Assembly (NCBI GenBank): GCA_000226015.1
Contig: JH152723.1
Span: 87,106-120,977, forward strand
Direction: 5' to 3'
Source: Mnemiopsis leidyi
Taxonomy: Eukaryota; Ctenophora; Tentaculata; Lobata; Bolinopsidae
Length of the DNA: 33,872 nucleotides
Shown here: positions 20,501-29,880 of the stretch, one piece after another
How the letters are laid out: every line of letters begins with the position of its first letter
How positions within the stretch are numbered: the stretch's first letter is position 1
The notes under the pieces: model-generated
Seen by the model: only the letters and a program-made list of their open reading frames with translations
The model's database searches: none
Told to the model about the DNA's origin: nothing
Made by a program: the position numbers and the translations under genes

Positions 20501-23500
20501 CCTATAATTACTTGATCGGATTGTTGAATATTCAATAAGATTGGAGACATTTCGCTATGTGCCCGCTTCTTTAACAAGGTTCAAGATCCTTAAATCTCGA
20601 GATAGTTAACATGATAATCACAGTGGATTGATTATCATGATACAACGTGTAAATTGTACAGCGACTTTTGTGGTGGAGATTGCCATCACAAATAAGAGCA
20701 CAATGTTCATATCAAAATATGGTGTAATCGTATAAATGTTGTTAATTTCGCGCATTAATGACTCGTAAGTCGTAACCTACACGGTCACCATGTGATAATA
20801 AAATAATCACACTTCAGAAAGGGGGGGCTAAAAGGGTAATAGTCATCACACAACTAGGGTAATAGTTATCAGTTATCACATAACTAGGGTAATAGTTATC
20901 AGTTATCACACAACTAGGGTAATAGTTATCAGTTATCACACAACTAGGGTAATAGTTATCAGTTATCACACAACTAGGGTAATAGTTATCAGTTATCACA
21001 CAACTAGGGTATTATAGGAGCGATTATTAAACTAACTGTTACCTGTCCGTTCCTGTAGTTGTAGTTGTCTATACACTGTTGTAAAATCTCACACACAATA
21101 CGGCGTTGTTTGTCGGGGAATGCCTGAGATACGGAGACGTGAAAACAATATATCAGCCAAACCGTAACAGTGACTTTAAAGATCTAAATTTAGAACTTGA
21201 AGTTAAAGATTGGTTGGTCAATATGTTGATCATCCATGCACATGGCCGTACTCAATCCCAATATCCATCTAACTAAATACTTAAGTATAAGGTAGCTGGT
21301 AGCACAACTTACAGCATGCTGTGCAGCATCTTCCAGCAACTTGAAGAACAGTTTCTGACAGTCTTCTTCGATATTGTTCGCTAGAATTATATTTCCAGCT
21401 GAAAGAAACCAACATCATGGACAAAATAAGAAAATGTGTCATGAGATATTAATTTCCTATATTGAAGTATTTTCTTCTGAATAACAAAAGAACATAAAAT
21501 ACAGTCTCAACAAAAGGGGTAGAGTCTGAGTACCACAACTAAACACAGTTCAATCTCTGCAGAATCTGACTTACCCGTCCTCTGCAGAATCTGACTTACC
21601 AGTCCTCTGCAGAATCTGACTTACCAGTCCTCTACAGAATCTGACTTACCAGTCCTCTGCAGAATCTGACTTACCAGTCCTCTGCAGAATCTGACTTACC
21701 AGTCCTCTGCAGAATCTGACTTACCAGTCTCAAGAACGGATGTGTAGACGGATATCAGCTCTCCTGCCGGAGTATCGTACTCCGGATCCGGATTTGGAGC
21801 AAGAGGGGAGCAGGGAGGTAGCCGGAATGGTGTTTTCATCAGCATGTTGTGAAGTTCAGTAACGCACGGGTTGAATCGGCCCGGCTTAGATAGGTCCTGC
21901 AGCAAAGTTTGTTATGGGCCCAACGTAAAATATCTACTTTAGAAAGTATATCGATTTTAAAGATGTTTATTTATCGTATTTAAACTTGTAAATATCGCCA
22001 GTTTGAAAAAAAATACTTATATGACAAAACGAGAATTAAAAAAAACTAACGTTCATGATGTCTTGCAGAAGAACATGTCTACCAGACAACTTCTGTATAT
22101 TCAGTAGAATCTTCCTCCTAGCTCCCTCAGTGATATCGGATAGTTTCTCCTCGTTTAACTCCAACATTGTGTCGTAGTTCATCACCGATAGTTTCGTGTA
22201 GTACTTGTGTAGTCGGAGTGTTTTTAACCAGCTCATCAGCGCTGAGGAGTTATTGGAGTGACGTCACGTGAGAGAGTGTGACGTCACGTGAGGGAGTGTG
22301 ACGTCACGTTAGGGAGTGTGACGTCACGTTATGGAGTGTGACGTCACGTTATGGAGTGTGACGTCACGTGAGGGAGTGTGACGTCACGTGAGGGAGTGTG
22401 ACGTCACGTTAAGAAGTGTAACGTCACGTTAGGGAAGTGTAACGTCACGTTAGGGAGTGTGAAAAACGTATTATAAGTATCAATATTACCTACATGATCA
22501 TTAAGTGCGGACCTACAAAAAACAACGTACCAGTCATGTGGGGTGTGACGTCAATGGCCCGTTCCCGGTGCTGCACCTTGCACCGTGTTCCCACGAAGTT
22601 TCCTCCTCCCATCGGCTCACTTTGGGACCGCTTGAAGATGACGCCGTTGTTGCGGCGGCAGTGCGGCGGCAGCGTGGCAAGTGCAGGCGGCGGGGGTGGC
22701 GGCGGCGGGAATTGGAAGAGAAAGTTGGGGTTGTAGACGAACATCTTGTCTTGAGTTGGTGAGGGAGAGCAAGAGGAGGACCTGAGAATAGTTGGAGGTG
22801 AAAAGAACGTGTTTTTGGAAATTGTTTACGATTACACGTGTAGTACGTGTTATATTTTGGAAGTTTTGGGAAATTGTTTGCATTTACGTTTTAAATGTTT
22901 GAACTTCTATGTTTGTGACAAATCCACTTGTCAGATGATACACTTATTGTAGTGACACTGGGACACTCTTCGCTCGCACTTGCGAGGAATGACACTTCAT
23001 TAACTCACTAATCACATAATTAGTATAATTACCTATCATGGGAATGACAAACAATAAACTAGCTAATCACATAATAACCTATCATAGGAATGACAACCAA
23101 TTAGCAAACTCACCACATAATTACCTATCAGAGAAATATAAATAACAAACAATTAACTTACTAATCACATAATTACCTATCAGAGAAATATAAATAACAA
23201 ACAATTAACTACCTAATCACTTAATTACCTATCAGAGCCCCCAGAGCTGTAACCACTTTCCGACTCGTGGTAGTTCGGGAAGAGTCGGTCAAACAAGTCC
23301 ACCCAGTGACAAAGGGACGCTCTTTCAGCTACAGTAAACGAGGGGTGACTGAAATTGGGACTGCGATTATTCATTGGTTTTGGGTATTGGGTAGATTGTC
23401 TATAACTTTTTGAAAGGAGTTAGAATTACGTCGAGTTCTTCCACGACTTATACAGCATGAGCATTCAGCATTGTAATTTTTAAAGGAAAATTATCGGTTA

Positions 23501-23966
23501 TGAAATATAGTTTAGATTAAGCAAGTGATTTGGGGTATGACGTCACGTGAGGTAGTATAGAGTCACTTGACATACCTAAAAACGAGCCAGATGAGCTGTC
23601 TGCACTCTTCCAGCTGAGTCTGAGTCTCGTAGCTCCTACAAATAGTCCGCTCCACCAACTTCAGATACAGCTGGTTCAACACGGGGTTACCTGAAGAGAG
23701 AGATAGGTAATTAATTACGCTATTAGACGATTACGTAATTGCACCATTAGATAATTACTTAGTTAGAGTAAAACATGCTTTTTAAATAGTCGGCAAGCAC
23801 ATGTCACACCTCATTGTAAGACAAAACAGCAAACAATAAAAAATACTATCTTATTTTTACAGAAAATATTTCCTTGTGTTTGAAAACTGACCAGGTCCGA
23901 GAAGCTTGGTGAGCTCAATTAGTTGCGAGGGAGTACACACGCCACCCTCCATGCTTGCCAGGTATC
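17078..23966 (-). CDS. SAMD4: Smaug/SAMD4 translational repressor, eleven exons
   Basis: Exons, all phase-consistent: 23966-23892 (ATG at 23952), 23690-23576, 23348-23229, 22781-22531, 22241-22051, 21896-21725, 21398-21313, 21123-21043, 20219-20067, 18175-18067, 17319-17078; 526 residues if ATG 23952 is the start. The N-terminal region (about 1-98) contains LEECRQLIWLVFSHPSFTVA and WVDLFDRLFP, like the Smaug SSR helical region. Exon 4 has a poly-proline tract. Exon 5 encodes the SAM domain (about 183-243) with SWLKTLRLHKYYTKL, NYDTMLEL and the RNA-contacting EGARRKILLNIQKL. A PHAT-like region follows (HNMLMKTPF, EEDCQKLFFKLLEDAAQHA, FPDKQRRIVCEIL). Smaug proteins bind SRE hairpins and recruit deadenylases. 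The frame stays open upstream of ATG 23952 (YLAS), so a further 5' exon is possible. The acceptor of exon 10 is a CAGCAGCAG tandem. Introns carry eight tandem arrays. Confidence 0.88.
17345..17577. repeat. Long (CA)n microsatellite with 11-N assembly gap
   Basis: A (CA)n tract with GCA and single-base interruptions, in the last Smaug intron just upstream of the exon-11 acceptor on the minus strand. The run of N from 17482 to 17492 marks an unresolved repeat length, so true length is unknown. On the transcribed strand it is (TG)n close to a 3' splice site, a setting known from other genes to influence splicing. Confidence 0.95.
18440..18690. repeat. ATTCAAC-type minisatellite in a Smaug intron
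   Basis: Units of 28-32 bp of the form AACCTAATTCAACACACAAT plus TATATTC repeat about eight times with internal variants (AACGCC, AACACC). It lies in the largest Smaug intron (18176-20066). No splice motif recurs inside the unit. Confidence 0.88.
19240..19385. repeat. GACA/GACG short tandem repeat
   Basis: A 4-bp-based array mixing ACAG and ACGG words (GACAGACGGACAGACGG and similar). It is in the same Smaug intron. The apparent ORFs on both strands (SVCLSVC / TDGQTDGQ) are translation of the repeat. Confidence 0.9.
19849..20051. repeat. 29-bp minisatellite, seven exact-length units
   Basis: Seven units starting at 19849, 19878, 19907, 19936, 19965, 19994 and 20023 (GACAAGACACTGGATGTGTA plus CAAAACTCT). 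Only the sixth unit differs noticeably (AATACACTGGATGTCTA). The array starts about 16 bp inside the intron from the Smaug exon-9 donor at 20067/20066. On the minus strand each unit contains TCTTGTCAG, an acceptor-like word, but no exon sequence is repeated. Confidence 0.95.
20364..20398. repeat. Perfect 16-bp inverted repeat with 3-nt loop
   Basis: CAGTTATTTAACCAAT, loop GAA, then ATTGGTTAAATAACTG. It lies in the intron between Smaug exons 8 and 9. No mismatch in the stem. Confidence 0.9.
20611..20638. repeat. Perfect 10-bp inverted repeat with 8-nt loop
   Basis: ATGATAATCA, eight bases CAGTGGAT, then TGATTATCAT, in the same Smaug intron 210 bp from the larger hairpin. Confidence 0.8.
20831..21011. 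repeat. 30-bp minisatellite in the Smaug exon 8-9 intron
   Basis: About six units of AACTAGGGTAATAGTTATCA plus GTTATCACAC; aligned starts at 20852, 20882, 20912, 20942, 20972 and 21002. It is only about 30 bp from the exon-8 donor but does not include it. Confidence 0.93.
21553..21728 (-). repeat. 25-bp minisatellite repeating a GTAAGT 5' splice site (Smaug)
   Basis: Seven 25-bp units on the minus strand read AGGACTGGTAAGTCAGATTC plus TGCAG. The unit nearest the exon supplies the real exon-6 donor: exon end GAGACTG at 21725, then GTAAGT. Six further ACTG|GTAAG copies follow at 25-bp steps (exon-end equivalents 21700, 21675, 21650, 21625, 21600, 21575; the last has CGGGTAAG). Each unit also ends in CTGCAG, an acceptor-like word. 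Use of a distal donor would extend the exon in frame for only about 12 codons before a TAA. Confidence 0.95.
22255..22461. repeat. 20-bp array with CRE and E-box motifs, ten copies, in a Smaug intron
   Basis: Ten units of GTGACGTCACGTGAGGGAGT spaced 20 bp apart. Eight contain the palindromic CRE TGACGTCA (first at 22259-22266); the last two have TAACGTCA. Four units (1, 2, 6, 7) contain CACGTGA, overlapping the CRE; the others have CACGTTA. It fills about 200 of the 289 bases of the intron before the SAM exon. A lone copy of the 15-mer TGACGTCACGTGAGG is at 23538-23552 in another intron of the gene. The unit contains no splice site. Confidence 0.93.
23015..23236 (-). repeat. 46/52-bp minisatellite repeating a 5' splice site (Smaug)
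   Basis: On the minus strand the exon-3 end and donor, CTCTGATAG|GTAATTA, recurs. The real donor follows 23229. Copies of GATAG|GTAATTA or close variants lie at 52, 104, 150 and 196 bp further into the intron (GT at 23176-75, 23124-23, 23078-77 and 23032-31; the last two have ATGATAG). Linkers share AATTGTTTGTTATTTATAT. So five tandem donors start with the genuine one. Confidence 0.88.
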
Positions 23967-24179
23967 CTGAAAATTACAAGTTTTACGTTTCTGTTTAGTA
24001 GTGAAGCAGTAGTAGTGAACATCACGGTATGTAATTGCAAAGCGAAGTTCCGACTTTACGTGTAAATGTAGGTACTTGGGTAGAACATGTTTTGGTCTTC
24101 ACATTTATATTATCTTTATGTTATTAATTACATATTTAAACGACATTTTGCAGAATATGCCCCAAATACCTACACCACT

Positions 24180-24295
24180 GCCAACAATCCCGAATAAAAC
24201 GCCAAGTTCACTACCAATAAAATTGAATCGCTGAATAAAATTGAAACGCCAAGTTTACTACCAGTAACCAGCATTCAATAAAATTTTAAGACTGG
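24180..24295. repeat. Short tandem duplication with AATAAAA motifs
   Basis: A segment with ATAAAACGCCAAGTTCACTACC is followed by a related one (AAACGCCAAGTTTACTACCA) after about 55 bp, with AATAAAATT words between. Upstream of the visible Smaug exons. Function not evident. Confidence 0.5.
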
Positions 24296-25149
24296 TAGTT
24301 GTGACTTACTGTCAAGAATTTATTGACTGATACAGAACTTTCGTGAAGTTTCTACGGACGTATTATACGTGAAGCGACGTGTATTTTGACATTAATTCCC
24401 CGTCAATTGTACGTATTGAGGTATGGAAATTACTGACAACATTGACAAAGCTATGTACTGTATTATATTTCAATCGCACGATTGATGGAGTGCCGATTTG
24501 TAATAGGGTATAATTGTCAATTTTTCTACAAGATACACAATGTACTTTATACCTATTGTGCGAGTATCAGTGTACTTATACAGTGCATCATGTAGTCACA
24601 GTACATCTCCTTAAACCAATAAAACGATAGTCAGTCGTAGAGAAGGGTGCGGAACATACAATAATGACGAAATGGTGTGACGCTTAGTTATTTTGGGTGA
24701 GCCAAGCACCCTCAAGAGAATGCAAAATTAACGAATCTGAAGAGGGTGCAGAGTGCAGATCGAGGAGCAAGGAAATAAGTGTGAAATTATATCAATGTCG
24801 GTGAATATCTGAAATATATATAATTTTACCCAGACTATTTTCATGACAACACACCTTTTCACACTGAGGGCAGTCCTAGAACAGTTGCAGTAGCATTTAC
24901 TACATACCAGTTATCAACCTAGAAAACCTAAATAACTAGTCGAGCGACACAACTCCAGACGTCAACGGTTTAAACAGAACGTTCAAAAATTCACAGAATC
25001 ATGCGTAAACCAGTGCAAATTCCAGAAGGCAATTGTATTGTCAAATATACAGCCAGTTAGAAAGCCATCTCGGGAAGCAGGCTTCATTAATAATTTTTTA
25101 GCTTACGTAGTAGTACAGGGTTATGTTTGTTCATCGTAAGTTAATTAGT

Positions 25150-25255
25150 AAAACCGCGCACGTGTCACGTGATTCTAATCAAGGCTTCTCATTGGCCGAG
25201 AAAATTTTAGAAAGTTGGTGATTGGTGGAGATGGACGGTTGACGACCAATGAAAT
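25150..25255. promoter_or_regulatory. E-box plus CCAAT cluster, candidate promoter
   Basis: Within about 100 bp there are CACGTG at 25160-25165, TCACGTGA at 25165-25172, two ATTGG (inverted CCAAT) at 25191 and 25221, and one CCAAT at 25246. The density of NF-Y-type and bHLH-type sites is promoter-like. It lies about 1.2 kb upstream of the first visible Smaug exon, so it may be the Smaug promoter if a 5' untranslated exon exists. No transcript evidence. Confidence 0.4.
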
Positions 25256-25911
25256 TGCTTTTTTGATCTGTTACCTGGTGTTACAAGAGTTAATTTTACA
25301 CTTGAAAATTAGTGGAACGGTACGGTGTATTCACAGGACAGCTGAGGGTTCTGGTGTACTTGTACACGAGTATTGAACTAATGTAAACTTTCTTGTCTAA
25401 TCTTTAATTTCCCTGACTGATTAAGTTAATTAATGTTTCGATTGATCAATTAATTCTGCTACAGTCTTTAAGGATGTTCGATCAGATTTCGATCAAATTT
25501 TCTACATAGCAGGAAATGATGAGCGGTGTAAAATCAAGGTTACTCGATCGAATTAAGAACCATGAAGCTGTTAAAGTCACTGGAAGAAAATTTAGAGATC
25601 GAGGACAACTTTTATATTACTTAGTATACTGATAGTAACTATAGAAATAAGACCAAGCTCCACCCGGCGTGACATTGTTACACTGGAAAGAGAACTGTTG
25701 TTGCTAGGCAAAGTAAGCGTGTAAAGAACAAGAAACCTTATCAACCTCATAAACTTTATGTCAACTAACTTTCAACGGAGGAGTCAACATTCATAACATC
25801 TTCCCTCATCTCTTCAGAATCTTCCATCACAACAACAACAACAGCGCTAACGATAGAACAAACTCGCTCAACAAAAACCAGAAAGTATTAGCGCTTCTCG
25901 AAGAACAACCG

Positions 25912-26032
25912 AGAGAGAGAGAGAAAAAAAACTTGGCAGCGATGAACATTAAACACACACGCAGATTAGCAAGTCAATATATAATAGGAGCGTACTCTTC
26001 TTCTCTCTATCTCTCTCTCTCTCTCTTGATTG
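25912..26032. repeat. (GA)n and (CT)n microsatellites
   Basis: GAGAGAGAGAGA near 25911-25924 and TCTCTATCTCTCTCTCTCTC near 26003-26028. The rest of 25,260-27,600 contains only short, unconvincing ORFs on both strands and no recognisable domain. Confidence 0.8.
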
Positions 26033-27626
26033 CATACTTCACAAGCTCACATGTCTGCACGACAAGTGCAATTCCAGCAATTCTACAGTGCAGGAGGGAA
26101 ACAGTTTTAAATTTTACTCTTCAAAGAAGGCCATTTAGCTGCTGATATATCGAGTTGGACGTAGTTTAGTTATAATCATATAAAAATATAACGTCTATAA
26201 TAACGGACGTCGGACGCCGGATTGCAGGGACTCAGGATTAGATATAGAGTGCGTGTAGTGTAATGCTACGTTGCTTTTAAAAAGCTTTTAGGGTGCAGCT
26301 TTCCAAGCCACAAATTGATAATGTACATCAATAACGGTTCAGCAATTCTCAGGGTACTGCATGATCTCACTCACGATTTGCAGTCCGCAGATTACAGGCT
26401 CTTGCCCTGTCACAGTTCACATACGCAATCGTGCACGGATTATTTGCGATCTAGATACAACAAACTCGGGGCCAATGAATGATCAGGCCAACGGCGGGAC
26501 ACTGGACAGTGTTTTCTATTGCTTGCCGACGTGATTGTTCAATCTTTTACCGTGAGACAACGTTTACAAGATAGCACGATCGATCTTATAAAACCGACAC
26601 AATATCAAACTTCATTGCAGCGGTTTTTAAAGGGTCCTCTTTCTCTCAACATGCTGTGTCTTAGTTGCAACTTGGCTCGATATAAACCAGGAAGGAAATA
26701 TGCAGCTGTCTTCTCCCAAGATTCATCGGAGCAGCGGGACAGCTCGATTTCGTATGTCATTCTCCGTTGTAATGTTTCTCGTATTTCCGGGTTTAGTGCA
26801 GCCTTCATTTACCAATCAATTCTGATCATCAATTTATGAGAGAGAGAAAAATGGTACAAAAAATGGTATGGCGTGACCACAGCCCATGTCTAAGAATAAG
26901 ATTTTGAGAGAGAGATTCACAGATTCAATTTACACGTAATGTTACTGCCCTACTTCTCTACTTCTTTATTTTTCTACTTATCTTCTTCACGACTTCACTA
27001 TTTCTCTCCTTTTCTTTCTCATAGTACATACCTACATTCACAAATACCAGGTATCACATTCTTCACAGTAAAATATATTTCCGAGAAGAACTTCCTTCAC
27101 ACAAAGAGAGCTAGAGTCTTGGTGGAGTGGCTTTTCTTTGTGGGTAGCGTGTACTGTCGAGTGGAACGTTCTGGATGAGGATTGAGGAACATACAGATTT
27201 TTGAGCGGAGTGGAATTTACATATGTGACGTTAGGTCGTATATACGAGATATTGATACAGCTCCGAGGAAAGACTCCAGATATATCTACTTGGGATATAA
27301 GGACTGTGCCAAGATCTCTTTTCACAGATACATATCTAGGTGTGGTAGGTTTTCGTAGTCACCACTAGAAATACAAGGAGCTTACAGCTGAGAAACTAGG
27401 ACCCGCAGATTCACATACTTGGCAGTGAGCCAGTACCCTCCCCTGACATGTAATAACTAATAACGGTACGTGAAGTGTTGAATATATGCAGTTTATCCAC
27501 ATCTGCGGCACAACAAATATGTGGTGTAATTGAAACCTTCACATACTTTCTGATATAAGTGTTCTTACTTACAGCTAGACTAAAACTCTGGTTTACCTTC
27601 TAAGAAGCAAAAGATAATTATACACA

Positions 27627-27730
27627 CAAATACACACATATACTCACAAATACACACAGATACACACAGATACACACAAATACACACAAATACACACAGA
27701 TACACACATACACACATACACACAGAAACA
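27627..27730. repeat. ACACACAAAT/ACACACAGAT short tandem repeat
   Basis: Ten-bp-type words (TACACACAAA, TACACACAGA, TACACACATA) repeat about ten times. No splice or coding signal associated. Confidence 0.88.
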
Positions 27731-28231
27731 CCCCTCCAGGACGTAAATTACACACAACAATGGGAATGTGCGTGTGTACAATAGAACGTGTGTAAATGTG
27801 CTACCTGTACAACACCGATGTAAAGAGAGGTATAATCAATTACAGTTACCATAGAGTTCTGTGGGAGAGGTGTAGGAGAAATGACCTGCAGATTTGGACC
27901 GAATTGGCAGCACATGAAGAACACAGATTACCCAAAATAAACATGATAAAAAAGTCAAGTTGTCTTTACCAGAATTGTCTTGATTTACTGTTCAAGTTTT
28001 ATTTCACTTAAAAACTTAACTTTCAAGGTTTAGGCCATCCCTCAGAATTCAGATGTGCACACCAACAGTACTCATTACTCAAAATCAGTGTAAATTGGCA
28101 GAGTGCCCACATGGTCTGTTCGAATAAACAAACATTTCCAACTTATATGATATCATGCTTAACCTGGACACTATCAGTTTTCACTGAAGGTACACTAAAG
28201 TCAAACCCTGCTCTTTTACTGGTTAAAAAAG

Positions 28232-28320
28232 TCACGTGATAAGAAGATATTATGTTTATGTGTGTCAACACAAAAAGGACTATAAAACCGGTGATATTGG
28301 GTTACAGCGTGTAGACTAAG
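28232..28320 (+). promoter_or_regulatory. Candidate TATA promoter with upstream E-box
   Basis: TCACGTGA (28232-28239) lies about 45 bp upstream of TATAAAA (28281-28287). A start site would be expected near 28310-28315, shortly before a four-copy hairpin array. An acceptor-like TTACTGCAG at 28524-28532 and a donor-like AAG|GTAATG at about 28711 could bound a 5' untranslated exon. All frames across it hit stops. No coding sequence downstream is identified. Confidence 0.35.
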
Positions 28321-28335
28321 CTAAACAGTTTGTTG

Positions 28336-28453
28336 TAAGGAGTTACACTCCTTCACAGTCTGGGTTTAAGGAGTTACACTCCTTTACAGTCTGGGTTTAA
28401 GGAGTTACACTCCTTCACAGTCTGGGTTTAAGGAGTTACATTCCTTCACATTC
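28336..28453. repeat. 31-bp array of perfect hairpins, four copies
   Basis: Each unit contains AAGGAGTTACACTCCTT, a 7-bp perfect stem with a TAC loop (28337-28353, 28368-28384, 28399-28415; the fourth at 28430-28446 has one change), joined by CACAGTCTGGGTTT. It directly follows the TATA candidate, so the hairpins would sit at the start of its transcript. Confidence 0.88.
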
Positions 28454-29765
28454 CTTGAATAACATCCCTGGCATTGGAGCACCTTTACACTAGGCTAATT
28501 GTAACTTGTTGAATTGTTGATAATTACTGCAGGTAACACACCAACCAGGTCCAGCCTACGTTCTCCGAATTATGTGCCATCATCGAAGTTCTGTTTCCAT
28601 AATTAGGACCGGTTTAGAGACCTCACTCTCCTAATCTTAGTCTGATTGAAGTCCTATTCTGCTAACTCTATTCTAGAGTCCACTAGAGCTAGCTCTCTTA
28701 CCCTCATCAGCTCTAAGGTAATGTGTATTCTCAACCTCTACAATACATTACAACTAATTACACTTCACATGTAACGCACACGTGTACAAAGTACACACCA
28801 AATGTATAGCTGTACCATAAAAACATCATTGGTCATCCTAAACCATCTCCCTACACGGGGTAAGTATAAATACACAGCCTGGAATGTTCTGGAACCTGGA
28901 TCATTATACATCACACATGTCATTATCTGTAACCTGGATCATTATACATCATTATTACGCACACATACATATATATATTGTTGTACCATTACTACTCTTC
29001 AGCAGCTAGGTTACAACGCTTAAAAACTTTAGGACGGGCGAAAGAAGGACCTCATTAAGGAATGTGTGTGTCGAGGAATGCCAAGCATTGACTTGGCTGG
29101 ATGCCAAGTGTAAGCTCAGCAGAATAATAAGATTTGTCCTAGTAAACAGATAGCTCCAGGCTATAGATTGTCGGATTGCGAGACGGGAATGTGAATTGGA
29201 GAAATATCTGCTGCATAGATTTAGGTGTTGGAATTTGAAATATTGAATGACGTGCCGGGAGGGAGGCATGAAAACGTGGGAATCACAGGTTATTAGTGGA
29301 CATTTAATTAATACCAGTAAAATTAGAGGTTATTTATAGCGAGCAGTAAATTACTACACGCTAATTTACTGTAATGCTGAGCTAGTTTGCTGATTTGATA
29401 AGCATTAATTTTGTTCTTCTATGTTTTTAGTTTTTATCAGAAACAGAATGACTAAATATAAGATAATCTCGCTGACAACATTGTGGTATATGAGGTTAAC
29501 AGATGTCTTCACCATTAAGTAAAACTTGCCAGCAAACTTTACCGATCTAACAAAAAACGATTCGATTGGTTTCTTGGAACTGGTAAAATACCTAAAGTTG
29601 ATTGATTGAAACTTTGATGCTGATATTAAGAAACATTTCAACAGCAATGTTCAAGTTAACGTTACAGGTTTGCAGGTAACCATTTTCTGACTTTGACTAC
29701 AATTGTTTGTTTATTTGTTAACAACACTATTACGTCACACAGCTGACAACACTACACACAGTGTA

Positions 29766-29880
29766 GGAAACTGTGATTGAGGGTTAAATGAGGAGGGTGT
29801 CCGTTAAAAGATCTAGAATTTTTCATGTGCCCCTTCAGTACAACTGTAAAAGCCTGGGTACAGGAGTAACAAATACAAAT
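29766..29880 (+). mobile_element. 5'-truncated SINE, same family as 3401-3662
   Basis: From GGAAACTGTGATTGAGGG through GTTAAAAGATCTAGAAT, CCCCTTCAGTACAACTGTAA and AGCCTGGGTACAGGAGTAAC to the CAAATACAAAT tail, it matches the 3' half of the SINE at 3539-3662 with scattered substitutions. The tRNA-like head is missing, as expected from incomplete reverse transcription. No clear flanking duplication was seen. Confidence 0.85.

Noticed and set aside
25030..25120. 34-codon minus-strand ORF as a possible first exon of Smaug
   Set aside because: It starts MKPASRDGFLTGCIF, which only loosely resembles the Smaug N terminus, and it ends in a stop without a donor.
26519..26839. 106-aa plus-strand ORF and an overlapping 67-aa minus-strand ORF
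   Set aside because: No recognisable motif, no splice context and comparable openness on both strands; most likely chance.
27627..27730. CRISPR-like or other prokaryotic repeat array
   Set aside because: Host genes are clearly eukaryotic with introns. All arrays here are contiguous tandem repeats without unique spacers.
28802..29269. Short overlapping ORFs on both strands
   Set aside because: No motif; composition follows local AT-rich and repeat sequence.
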